In this document: piece after piece, positions 56,795 through 64,000 of the stretch
How positions within the stretch are numbered: position 1 is the stretch's first letter
Layout: the number at the start of each line of letters is the position of its first letter
Source: Caenispirillum salinarum AK4
Lineage (GTDB): Bacteria; Pseudomonadota; Alphaproteobacteria; Rhodospirillales; Rhodospirillaceae
Direction of reading: 5' to 3'
DNA: 64,000 nucleotides
NCBI RefSeq assembly: GCF_000315795.1
Contig: NZ_ANHY01000003.1
Location: 186,001 to 250,000 of the forward strand
Position numbers and translations under genes: made by a program
The notes under the pieces: model-generated
What the model was told of the DNA's origin: nothing
Seen by the model: the letters and a program-made list of their open reading frames with translations, nothing else
Database searches by the model: none

Positions 56795-57124
56795 TCACTC
56801 CGTCCGCGCTTCCTCCGGCGTCATGGTCTTCAGTTGCAGGGCGTGGATGCGCTCCTGCAACTCCTCCTTCAGCGTGTCGAACACCATGCGCTGGCGCTGC
56901 ACCCGGCTCTTGCCTTCGAAGGCGTCGGAGACGATGGCGACGCGGAAATGCGTTTCGCCGCCGCCGTCGATGGGCGCGTGGCCCTCGCCCCGGCCCTGGT
57001 CCTTCAGCGCCGCGATGCGGTCGGCGTGGCCGGCGTGCTTGTGGCTGTCGTCCTTGATCTCCAGCGTGACGGGGGCGAAGGCGTCGGTCAGCTTGCGCTC
57101 CATGCGCTCGCGAATGGTGGGCAT
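56795..57124 (-). CDS. bolA: BolA family protein
   Basis: A 109-residue protein that with monothiol glutaredoxins handles iron-sulfur clusters and affects cell shape. Motifs include MPTIRERMERKLTDAFAPVT, HFRVAIVSDAFEGKSRVQRQ and MVFDTLKEEL. The conserved His residue is in HFRV. GGAGA precedes ATG 57124. It is divergent from the J-domain gene. Confidence 0.94.
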   Translation of the reverse strand: MPTIRERMERKLTDAFAPVTLEIKDDSHKHAGHADRIAALKDQGRGEGHAPIDGGGETHFRVAIVSDAFEGKSRVQRQRMVFDTLKEELQERIHALQLKTMTPEEARTE

Positions 57125-57269
57125 GTGCGGTATCTCCGTGGGCCGGGAAAAGGACGGTCGGGGCCTGAGGGTGGGGTGCGGGCAGGGCGGCGTCAAGCGC
57201 CTGAAAGCGGGCGTCCGCCCGGCCATCAGGCCGGTTGCCTGATTGCGCGAACCTCCGCATATTGACCCG

Positions 57270-57890
57270 ATGAACGGCCGCAGACGCTCACACGCCTTCT
57301 TCCAGGACCGCGACCCGCCCGGGGTCGCGACGGAAACCTGTGCCTGGCCGGGGTGCCGCGAGGCGGGCGAGTACCGCGCGCCGCGCGACCGGTCCTTGCG
57401 CGAGTACGACAACTATTGCCTGGAGCATGTGCGCGAGTACAACAAGCGCTGGAACTACTACGCCGACATGAGCGAGGAGGAAGTGGAGGCCAGCGTCCGC
57501 GCCGACACCACCTGGGGCCGGCCGAGCTGGAAGCTGGGCCACGTGCACGCCGGCCTCGGCACCTCGGCGGCGGCCTACCGGGCGTTCAAGGCGGGCCGCG
57601 TGAAAGACAGCTTTGACTTCTTCGAGGAAGAGGCCGCCGAGCACAAGCGCGAGCAGCGCTACAACCACGAATACGCCGCCGGCCGCCCTCAGCGCGGCAC
57701 CGACCAGGACAAGGCCATGCGCGTCATGGACCTGGAGTGGCCCTTGACGAAGGAGGGGTTGAAAGCGCGATACAAGGAACTCGTGAAGCGCTATCATCCC
57801 GACCTCAATCCTGGCGACAAGGCGTCGGAGGAACGCTTCAAGGCGGTCAACCAGGCCTATAAAACCCTGCTCAACGGCCTGAATGCCTGA
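57270..57890 (+). CDS. J-domain (DnaJ-type) co-chaperone
   Basis: A 206-residue protein with a C-terminal J domain from about residue 150: LKARYKELVKRYHPDLNPGD contains the HPD motif, followed by RFKAVNQAYKTLL. The N-terminal part contains two Cys (CAWPGCREAGEY) and a charged helix. It should stimulate a DnaK ATPase. It is 100 bases before cobS, an arrangement typical of alphaproteobacteria. The start is ATG 57270; an in-frame TTG at 57243 is possible. Confidence 0.93.
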   Translation: MNGRRRSHAFFQDRDPPGVATETCAWPGCREAGEYRAPRDRSLREYDNYCLEHVREYNKRWNYYADMSEEEVEASVRADTTWGRPSWKLGHVHAGLGTSAAAYRAFKAGRVKDSFDFFEEEAAEHKREQRYNHEYAAGRPQRGTDQDKAMRVMDLEWPLTKEGLKARYKELVKRYHPDLNPGDKASEERFKAVNQAYKTLLNGLNA

Positions 57891-57991
57891 TCGCGCGCCC
57901 TATATAGGGGACAACGACCACCGCCCCGGCCGCCGGACCCGCGGGTCCACGGCCGCGCAGAGATGAACACGAACCGCTTTCGAGGAGGACC

Positions 57992-58978
57992 ATGGAGGTC
58001 GGCGCCAACATCCCGACGGGCACCCCGGACACGGAAGTCTCGGTCCGCGAGGCTTTCAACATCGATTCCGACATGACCGTCCCGGCCTTCAAGGAAGGCA
58101 ACGAGTACGTTCCCGATCTGGACCCCAACTACCTGTTCGATCGCGAGACCACGCTCGCCATCCTGGCCGGTTTCAAGTTCAACCGCCGCGTGATGATCCA
58201 GGGCTACCACGGCACGGGCAAGTCCACCCATATCGAGCAGGTGGCCGCCCGCCTGAACTGGCCGTGCATCCGCGTCAACCTGGACAGCCACATCAGCCGC
58301 ATCGACCTGGTGGGCAAGGACGCCATCGTCCTGCGCGAGGGCCAGCAGGTGACCGAATTCCGCGAGGGCCTGCTGCCGTGGTGCCTGCAGCACTCCTGCG
58401 CGCTGGTCTTCGACGAGTACGACGCCGGCCGCCCCGACGTGATGTTCGTCATTCAGCGCGTGCTGGAGGTCGAGGGCAAGCTGACGCTGCTGGACCAGAA
58501 CCGCGTCATCCGCCCGCATCCCGGCTTCCGCCTGTTCGCCACCGCCAACACGGTGGGCCTGGGCGACACCACCGGCCTCTACCACGGCACGCAGCAGATC
58601 AACCAGGCGCAGATGGACCGCTGGAACATCGTCGCGACGCTCAACTACCTGGAGCACGACGCCGAGGCCGACATCGTCCTGAAGAAGCGCCCGGAGTACG
58701 ACACGCCCGAGGGCCGCGAGAAAATCTCGGCCATGGTGGCCGTGGCGGACATGACCCGCGCGGGCTTCATCAACGGCGATATCTCCACGGTCATGAGCCC
58801 GCGCACGGTGCTGACCTGGGCGGAAAACGCCGAGATCTTCGGCGACGTGCCCTTCGCCTTCCGCCTGACGTTCCTCAACAAGTGCGACGAGACGGAACGC
58901 CCGGTGATCGCCGAGTACTACCAGCGCTGCTTCGGCGAGGACCTGCCCGAAAGCCCGGTGCGCGCGGTCGCCGTCTGA
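57992..58978 (+). CDS. cobS: cobaltochelatase subunit CobS
   Basis: A 328-residue AAA+ ATPase that with CobT and CobN inserts cobalt into the cobalamin precursor. Walker A is [15 protein letters not shown] and Walker B is [11 protein letters not shown]. Sensor-like [17 protein letters not shown] and the C-terminal Arg finger region are present. The ATG at 57992 has GAGGAGGAC upstream. It forms a pair with cobT downstream. cobN is not in this window. Confidence 0.97.
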   Translation: MEVGANIPTGTPDTEVSVREAFNIDSDMTVPAFKEGNEYVPDLDPNYLFDRETTLAILAGFKFNRRVMIQGYHGTGKSTHIEQVAARLNWPCIRVNLDSHISRIDLVGKDAIVLREGQQVTEFREGLLPWCLQHSCALVFDEYDAGRPDVMFVIQRVLEVEGKLTLLDQNRVIRPHPGFRLFATANTVGLGDTTGLYHGTQQINQAQMDRWNIVATLNYLEHDAEADIVLKKRPEYDTPEGREKISAMVAVADMTRAGFINGDISTVMSPRTVLTWAENAEIFGDVPFAFRLTFLNKCDETERPVIAEYYQRCFGEDLPESPVRAVAV

Positions 58979-59089
58979 CGGCCGCCCACCGACCGGGCCC
59001 CGGCCGGCGCCGCCCGATGACCAGGGCGGACGCCGGCCGCGCCTTCCTCGACCGAGCGACCTTTCCGACACGCGGCGCGTGGAGACAGC

Positions 59090-61066
59090 ATGGACCGCAA
59101 AGCCCCGTCGACGACTTCCTCCGCCCGGCATGCGGGCGGCTCCAACCTGCCCGGCGGCCGCACGGCCAGCGGGGATGGCGGCCCCACCGAAACGGTGAAG
59201 CGGGCCACCACCGCCTGCGTGCGCGCGCTGTCGGGCGAGCGCGACCTGCAGGTGACCTACACCCCGCTCACCTACGCCCAGAATGCCGCCCAGGCGGTGG
59301 GCAACACGGTGCGCCTGCCCCTGCCGGCGGCCAAGCTGACGCCGGACATGATCACCCGGCTGCGCGGCACCTCCGACAGCCTGGCCATGCGCCTGCGCCA
59401 CCACGACGACGTCGTGCACCGCCGCCGCCTGCCGCAAAGCCGAGACGCCCGCGAGGTTTATGACGCGCTGGAGCAGGCCCGCGTGGAGGCGCTGGGGGCG
59501 CGGAAGCTGAAGGGCATCTCGCGCAACCTGTCGGGCACGATCGAGCAGCGCCTGTCGGGCGAGGGGTACTCCCAGGTCAACGAACAAAGCCGCATGCCCC
59601 TCCACGAGGTGCTGCGGCTGTACGCCCACGAGCGTTTCGGAGCGGTGGAGGCGGGGCCGACCATGCAGCACATGGTCGACATCTGCCGTCCCTACCTGGA
59701 GGACAAGCTGGGCAGCCACCTGCCGGCGCTGCTGGACACGCTGGACGACCAGGCCGCCTTCGCCGACGAACTCCGCCGCCTCATCGAGGACCTGGAGCTG
59801 GAGGACGACGACCGCGAGGAACTGGAGCGCCAGGAGCGGGACGAGGAGGAAACCGCCGCCGGCGGCGACCAGGACCAGCCCGAGGAAGGCGAGTCCGAAA
59901 AGCAGCAGGGCGGCGAGCAGCAGTCCGGCGACGAGGGCATGGACGCGGGCTCCGAGGCCGGCGCCGACGACCAGCACGCCGAGGGCGAGAGCGAGGAAAG
60001 CGACGCCGTCATGGGCCAGATGGGCGAGGGCGCGGAAGAACCCGCCGGGCCCCAGGCCGAGCCCGCCCAGCCCCGCCCGGGCCACAACGAACACCCCGAG
60101 GTCCACCGCTACCACCCCTTCACCACCCGTTTCGACCAGGTGGTGGAGGCGGGCGAGTTGTGCGACCCCGACGAACTGACCCGCCTGCGCGGGCAGTTGG
60201 ACCAGCAGTTGTCCCACCTTCAGGGCGTGGTGGCGCGGCTTGCCAACCGGCTTCAGCGCAAGCTCATGGCCAAGCAGACCCGTGCCTGGGAATTCGACCT
60301 GGAGGAAGGCCTGCTCGACGCCAGCCGGCTCGCGCGCATCGTCGCCAACCCCATGCACAGCCTGTCCTTCAAGATGGAAAAGGACATGGAGTTCCGCGAC
60401 ACGGTGGTGACGCTGCTCATCGACAACTCCGGCTCCATGCGCGGGCGTCCCATCGGCGTGGCGGCCATGAGCGCCGACATCCTGGCCCGCACGCTGGAGC
60501 GCTGCGGCGTCAAGGTGGAAATCCTCGGCTTCACGACGTCGGCCTGGAAGGGCGGCAAGTCACGCGAGCAGTGGGTGGCGGCCGGCAAGCCGCCCAACCC
60601 GGGCCGCCTGAACGATCTGCGCCACATCGTCTACAAGAACGCCGATGCGCCGTGGCGGCGGTCGCGCCGCAACCTGGGGCTCATGCTGCGCGAGGGCATC
60701 CTCAAGGAGAACATCGACGGCGAGGCCCTCATGTGGGCGCACAACCGCCTGATGGCGCGGCCCGAGCAGCGCAAGATCCTGATGGTGATCTCGGACGGCG
60801 CGCCGGTGGACGACTCGACGCTCTCGGTCAACCCCGGCAACACGTTGGAGCGCCACCTGCGCGAGGTCATCCACGCCATCGAGACCGGTTCACCGGTGGA
60901 CCTGGTGGCGATCGGCATCGGCCACGACGTGACGCGCTACTACCGCCGCGCCGTGACCATCATGGACGCCGAGGAATTGGGCGGCACGGTGATGCGCCAG
61001 CTCACCGACCTGTTCGACGAACCGCCCCGCGCCGGCGGCCGGGGTTGGGAACGGGCGGTGATTTGA
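59090..61066 (+). CDS. cobT: cobaltochelatase subunit CobT
   Basis: A 658-residue protein. The N-terminal half ends in a highly acidic, Gln/Glu-rich stretch (about residues 230-330), and the C-terminal vWA domain begins at about 430. The MIDAS metal-ion site is [20 protein letters not shown] (DxSxS), with [12 protein letters not shown] further on. It complexes with CobS as the chaperone-like ATPase of cobalt insertion. The start has no strong ribosome site but fits the family length. Confidence 0.96.
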   Translation: MDRKAPSTTSSARHAGGSNLPGGRTASGDGGPTETVKRATTACVRALSGERDLQVTYTPLTYAQNAAQAVGNTVRLPLPAAKLTPDMITRLRGTSDSLAMRLRHHDDVVHRRRLPQSRDAREVYDALEQARVEALGARKLKGISRNLSGTIEQRLSGEGYSQVNEQSRMPLHEVLRLYAHERFGAVEAGPTMQHMVDICRPYLEDKLGSHLPALLDTLDDQAAFADELRRLIEDLELEDDDREELERQERDEEETAAGGDQDQPEEGESEKQQGGEQQSGDEGMDAGSEAGADDQHAEGESEESDAVMGQMGEGAEEPAGPQAEPAQPRPGHNEHPEVHRYHPFTTRFDQVVEAGELCDPDELTRLRGQLDQQLSHLQGVVARLANRLQRKLMAKQTRAWEFDLEEGLLDASRLARIVANPMHSLSFKMEKDMEFRDTVVTLLIDNSGSMRGRPIGVAAMSADILARTLERCGVKVEILGFTTSAWKGGKSREQWVAAGKPPNPGRLNDLRHIVYKNADAPWRRSRRNLGLMLREGILKENIDGEALMWAHNRLMARPEQRKILMVISDGAPVDDSTLSVNPGNTLERHLREVIHAIETGSPVDLVAIGIGHDVTRYYRRAVTIMDAEELGGTVMRQLTDLFDEPPRAGGRGWERAVI

Positions 61067-61255
61067 GGGGCGATTGAGCGCTTTGCGCTCGGGGCTGCCG
61101 CCCCGATCCCCGCTCGGAGGGCCCCGGGCCCTCCGAACCTCCCGTTTCTTATGTGCAGTCCTCTATGGTCGCTTTTATTCGCCAATTTTCAAGAAACTGA
61201 AGAGTTTGAAAGGCTGCGCCTCTCAATCGGGGGATCGGGGGTGGAAGCCCCCGAA
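61065..61255 (+). repeat. diverged relative of the 168-bp repeat
   Basis: It starts GAGGGGCGATTGAGCGC, has ACTGAAGAGTTTGAAAGGCT in the place of ACTGAAGAGTTCGGGACGCT, and ends with TCGGGGGTGGAAGCCCCCG. It lies directly after cobT. The AT-rich centre differs from the copies at 31.6-31.9 kb. Confidence 0.65.
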
Positions 61256-61346
61256 GCTTGACCTTCCCGTTCAGTGCTTGTATTTCCCAGTGGGATTAAA
61301 CTGGCGCCCCTTGCTCGGGTGTTGGCCAAGCTGAGGGGGGGGCGAC

Positions 61347-62246
61347 ATGCCAAGTTCCCAGGCCACATCCAGGGCCTGCGCCCGGCGCCGGCTGGCCGGG
61401 CGTGGGCTCGCCGCGCTGGCGGCCCTGGGCGGCAGCATGGGCGGGCTGTTCATCCGCCATGTGGAGGACGCCGGGGTTTGGCAAATCCTGTTCTATCGGT
61501 CGGTGGCCTTTTCGATCCTGGTCGCGCTGTTCCTCCTGACCGCGCGGTGGCTAGGCAAGAGCGGCGGCCGCGCCATGCCGACGCCGACGGTCATCGTCGC
61601 CGCGATGTCCCTCGCGCTCGCCTTCATTCTCTACGTTTTCTCGGTCCAGGCGACGACGGTCGGCAACGTGGTGCTGATCCTCAGCGCCGCGCCCTTCGTC
61701 ATCGCGCTGCTGTCCGTGGTCGTGCTGAAGGCGCGGGTGCCGGTCTCGACCTGGGCGTTCATCGCGGTCGGCGTCTCGGGCGTTCTGGTCATCGTCGTCG
61801 ACGACATGATGGTACGGTTTGACGAAGGGATCGTCTACGCGACCCTGACCATGCTCACCTACTCGCTGTTCATCGTCCTGCTGAAGGCCGACGGTCGCGT
61901 CGACATGATGATGGCGACCTTCCTTGCCGGTGTGTTCGCCGCCGTCATCTCCTTCGCCCTGGCCGATGGCCTCGTGATGACGGGGAACGACCTGCGCTTC
62001 GCCGTGTCGCTTGGGATCGTGCAGATCGGCGTGCAGTACATCTTCATCACCATCGCCAGCCGCATGATCCGGGCGGAGGAAATCGCCCTGGTTCTGCTGC
62101 TGGAGGTGATCCTTGCGCCGCTGTGGGTGTTCCTGGCCTTCGGGGAAACCCTGTCGGCGGCCACCCTGCTGGCCGCGCCGCTGATCCTGCTCGCGGTGGC
62201 CGGGCAGGCGGTCACGGCGCTGTGGCGGGAGCGTCGGGCCCGGTAG
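61347..62246 (+). CDS. DMT-superfamily (EamA-type) transporter
   Basis: A 299-residue carrier with about ten helices in two EamA repeats; the repeat region FILYVFSVQATTVGNVVLIL and FVIALLSVVVLK is typical. A cationic N-terminus precedes the first helix. Such proteins export amino acids or other metabolites. It is exactly tail to tail with the next gene (TAGCTA), with no intervening base. Confidence 0.88.
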   Translation: MPSSQATSRACARRRLAGRGLAALAALGGSMGGLFIRHVEDAGVWQILFYRSVAFSILVALFLLTARWLGKSGGRAMPTPTVIVAAMSLALAFILYVFSVQATTVGNVVLILSAAPFVIALLSVVVLKARVPVSTWAFIAVGVSGVLVIVVDDMMVRFDEGIVYATLTMLTYSLFIVLLKADGRVDMMMATFLAGVFAAVISFALADGLVMTGNDLRFAVSLGIVQIGVQYIFITIASRMIRAEEIALVLLLEVILAPLWVFLAFGETLSAATLLAAPLILLAVAGQAVTALWRERRAR

Positions 62247-63209
62247 CTAGGCGCGCCCCGTCCGGTTCTCGCGGTACACGATGAACAGGCCGCTGGCGAT
62301 GATCACCGCCGCGCCCCACCACACATGCTCGGCCGGCAGTTCGCGCCAGATGAGCCAGCCGGTGAAGGTGGCCACCGGCAGGTTCAGGTAGTCGAAGGGC
62401 GACAGCACCGCCACCGGCGCCAGTTGGAAGGCGCGGGTGAGGAAATAGACCGCCACGCCGCCGCTCATGCCCATCATCGCCATGATGCCCAGGTCCGCCC
62501 ACGTCGGCGTCACCCAGAACCACGGCAGCGCGCAGGCCATGATCGCCGTGGTCGTCAGCATGGCGTAGAAGGACAGGCCGGTGGCGCTGTCCGTACGGGT
62601 CAGCAGGCGCCCCCAGACCATCAGAAGCGAATAGAGCACCATGCCGCCCAACGCCAGGGCAGCGCCGGCGGACAGGGTCATGCCGTTGGGGCGGGCGGCG
62701 ATCAGCACGCCGACGAACCCCACCAGGATCGCCGTCCAGCGCCGCCAGCCGACGCGCTCGCCCAGCAGGGGCACGCCCAGCGCGGCCATGAGAATCGGGG
62801 CACCGAAGGCGATGGTGGTGGCCTCGGCCAGCGGCAGCAGGCTGAACGAGCCGAAAATGCACAGCATGGCGGCCGGGGCCAGAAGGGAGCGCAAAAGCAC
62901 GGGGACCGGTCGGTTCAGCCGCAGCGCCCCGCCGCCCGTGCCGAGGATGATGGGCAGGAACGGGACCAGTCCGAACAGGGCGCGGAAGAACGTCACCTGC
63001 GGCACCGGATAGGATTCCGACAGCCATTTGATGCTGGCGTCCATCACCCCGAAGAACAGCGTCGCCAGCACGATGGAGACGATGCCGGCCCCGACCGAAT
63101 CGCCCGCCCCGGCGCCCGGCGCGGGGGACGCGGCGGCCTCGGCGGCCGGTGCGCCGGCGGTGGCGGCGGCCTCTGCGGCGGCGGTGTCGGAGCGGTCGGG
63201 TGCGGTCAT
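62247..63209 (-). CDS. DMT-superfamily (EamA-type) transporter
   Basis: A 320-residue carrier with about ten helices. The hydrophilic N-terminus, rich in Ala, Glu and Pro (about residues 1-38), is unusual for the family. FGVMDASIKWLSESYPVPQV, then FGSFSLLPLAEATTIAFGAP, is the EamA pattern, and the second half repeats it (LNLPVATFTGWLIWRELPAE). Substrate unknown. It meets the previous transporter gene at the stop codons, though the two are not close paralogues by eye. Confidence 0.9.
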   Translation of the reverse strand: MTAPDRSDTAAAEAAATAGAPAAEAAASPAPGAGAGDSVGAGIVSIVLATLFFGVMDASIKWLSESYPVPQVTFFRALFGLVPFLPIILGTGGGALRLNRPVPVLLRSLLAPAAMLCIFGSFSLLPLAEATTIAFGAPILMAALGVPLLGERVGWRRWTAILVGFVGVLIAARPNGMTLSAGAALALGGMVLYSLLMVWGRLLTRTDSATGLSFYAMLTTTAIMACALPWFWVTPTWADLGIMAMMGMSGGVAVYFLTRAFQLAPVAVLSPFDYLNLPVATFTGWLIWRELPAEHVWWGAAVIIASGLFIVYRENRTGRA

Positions 63210-63788
63210 GATGAAACGATTTTCGCTTTTACTGTTTCATTCCAAGGCGCTGCGCGTGGCGGTGTGCAAGCGTGGAGCCTATCGCCTCGCGGTGCCGCCG
63301 GCAGCGGCCATTGCGGCTCTGCGAAGGGGACCGCGTCCTTGGTCGACCGTCGAACGTCGCGTGGGCGAAAGACCCTGGTCGCGGTCCGTATACGTCAGGC
63401 CTCGCCCGAAGGCGTAGCGGACACCCCACCGGACCAGTCGACAATCGACATTACCTTTGGGAAACTAGGGCTGTGTGAGGCCGGTCACTGCCGGACGCCC
63501 TCCGCGGTGTCACGGTGCGGTGCCTTGGCCGGTAAAATGAACATCCTGTGTCACACCTTGCTCCGTGGCGAAATCGTCTTATCTGAAGGAACACATTCGC
63601 TTTCCGAACGCTTCTCTTGGCAAGACGTCGTTCCATCCGACCCAGGCTTCGGGTTGGTTCTCGGAAGGGGCGGGGCAACAAAGAGACGGCCCGACGAAGG
63701 CTCTGTCATGAAACCTTGAGTATCCACCTGCGAACGAAAAAAACCTGAGAAACGTCCATAAACAAAATGCAGGAAGGGAGTGTGCGCG
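63210..63788. other. gene-free right-hand region
   Basis: No convincing gene. Short frames exist but lack ribosome sites. TGAAAC...GTTTCA (around 63213-63240) is an inverted repeat near the start of the minus-strand transporter gene. The region after 63720 (TATCCACCTGCGAACGAAAA and onwards) is AT-richer and likely holds the promoter of the last gene. Confidence 0.5.
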
Positions 63789-64000
63789 ATGACCAACGGG
63801 TCCGTGTTGAAGACGTTGAAAGTCCGCCGTGATGGGTTCCGGGACTCGTTCAACCGCGGTGACGCCCTGCAGAACTGGGCTGAACGCTTCGCGGCCAACG
63901 AGGAGCCGACCCTGGACGAACTGATGGGTGACCCGATCATGGACGCCCTGCTGGCCCGTGACGGACTCCAACGCGACATGGTTCACCAGCACATCGCCGC
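63789..64000 (+). CDS. hypothetical protein, cut by right edge
   Basis: An open frame starting MTNGSVLKTLKVRRDGFRDS and running past the window edge (70 complete codons visible). GGAAGGGAG precedes the ATG. EEPTLDELMGDPIMDALLAR resembles the small helical alphaproteobacterial proteins with an LxxLMADPI-type motif, of unknown function. It has no hydrophobic segment and would be short when complete. Confidence 0.7.
   Translation, partial: MTNGSVLKTLKVRRDGFRDSFNRGDALQNWAERFAANEEPTLDELMGDPIMDALLARDGLQRDMVHQHIA

Noticed and set aside
57857-60358. An 833-codon open frame antisense to cobS and cobT
   Set aside because: It mirrors real genes with strong family motifs; high GC removes stop codons from the reverse strand. 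Low-complexity Val/Gly/His/Gln composition and no family match. The same applies to long antisense frames at 58-2088, 4351-6057, 28265-30790 and 43452-45368.
63208-63417. A frame starting MMKRFSLLLFHSKALRVAVC after the right-hand transporter
   Set aside because: No ribosome site and no conserved sign; overlaps the transporter start; low-complexity Arg-rich end.
63537-63719. A 60-codon frame MNILCHTLLRGEIV in the gene-free region
   Set aside because: No ribosome site, no family, and it lies in a stretch with no codon bias.

Overview
This 64 kb window is high-GC, gene-dense chromosomal DNA from an alphaproteobacterium, most likely a Rhodospirillales-type lineage (the rank below class is inference). 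The class assignment rests on a FYDLN-type acidic protein, the gene order tRNA-Ala / FYDLN / aroA-cmk-rpsA-ihfB, a CobS-CobT cobaltochelatase pair next to bolA and a J-domain gene, RecX, MtaB and an Hsp33 gene overlapping argF. No rRNA, CRISPR array, insertion sequence or phage structural gene was seen.

Layout: 0-10 kb holds a CHASE4-type sensor kinase, an SLC13/TrkA-C transporter, def and fmt, a membrane class III cyclase, thioredoxin 2, a TspO-like protein and a YbaK-like deacylase. 9.9-15.8 kb is the conserved housekeeping block tRNA-Ala(GGC), FYDLN, aroA, cmk, rpsA, ihfB, lapA. 16.4-20.4 kb has a three-gene operon ending in an S49 peptidase, an SDR enzyme and an OmpR-type regulator. 20.5-24.8 kb has a candidate structured RNA with its own terminator, followed by a four-gene sodium-pump decarboxylase operon (carboxyltransferase, OadG-like subunit, biotin carrier, membrane beta subunit). 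24.9-31.3 kb has a nucleoside deoxyribosyltransferase, GTP-dependent PEP carboxykinase, a ZIP transporter, moeA and a double cold-shock protein.

31.3-34.3 kb looks like an accessory insertion: tandem 168-bp repeats, a membrane-anchored HNH nuclease, and a visibly AT-richer two-gene unit (soluble 295-aa protein plus 165-aa four-helix membrane protein) whose architecture recalls phage lambda RexA-RexB. It abuts the ftsY-mtaB-dapF operon. Next come a MntA-HepT pair whose toxin appears degenerate, a cytochrome c, recX, an ABC-2 permease and argD-argF-hslO. 44.7-47.3 kb has a lipoprotein, a DUF6064-like membrane protein and a photolyase-related flavoprotein.

47.3-54.9 kb is a polyamine region: a PuuB-like oxidase, a putrescine/diamine aminotransferase and a complete potF-potA-potB-potC type importer, so uptake and catabolism are co-located. 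55.2-61.1 kb carries gluQ, an HNH protein, bolA, a J-domain protein, cobS and cobT. The right end has two DMT-family exporters tail to tail and a gene cut by the window edge. At least three families of dispersed extragenic repeats fill most of the longer gaps.
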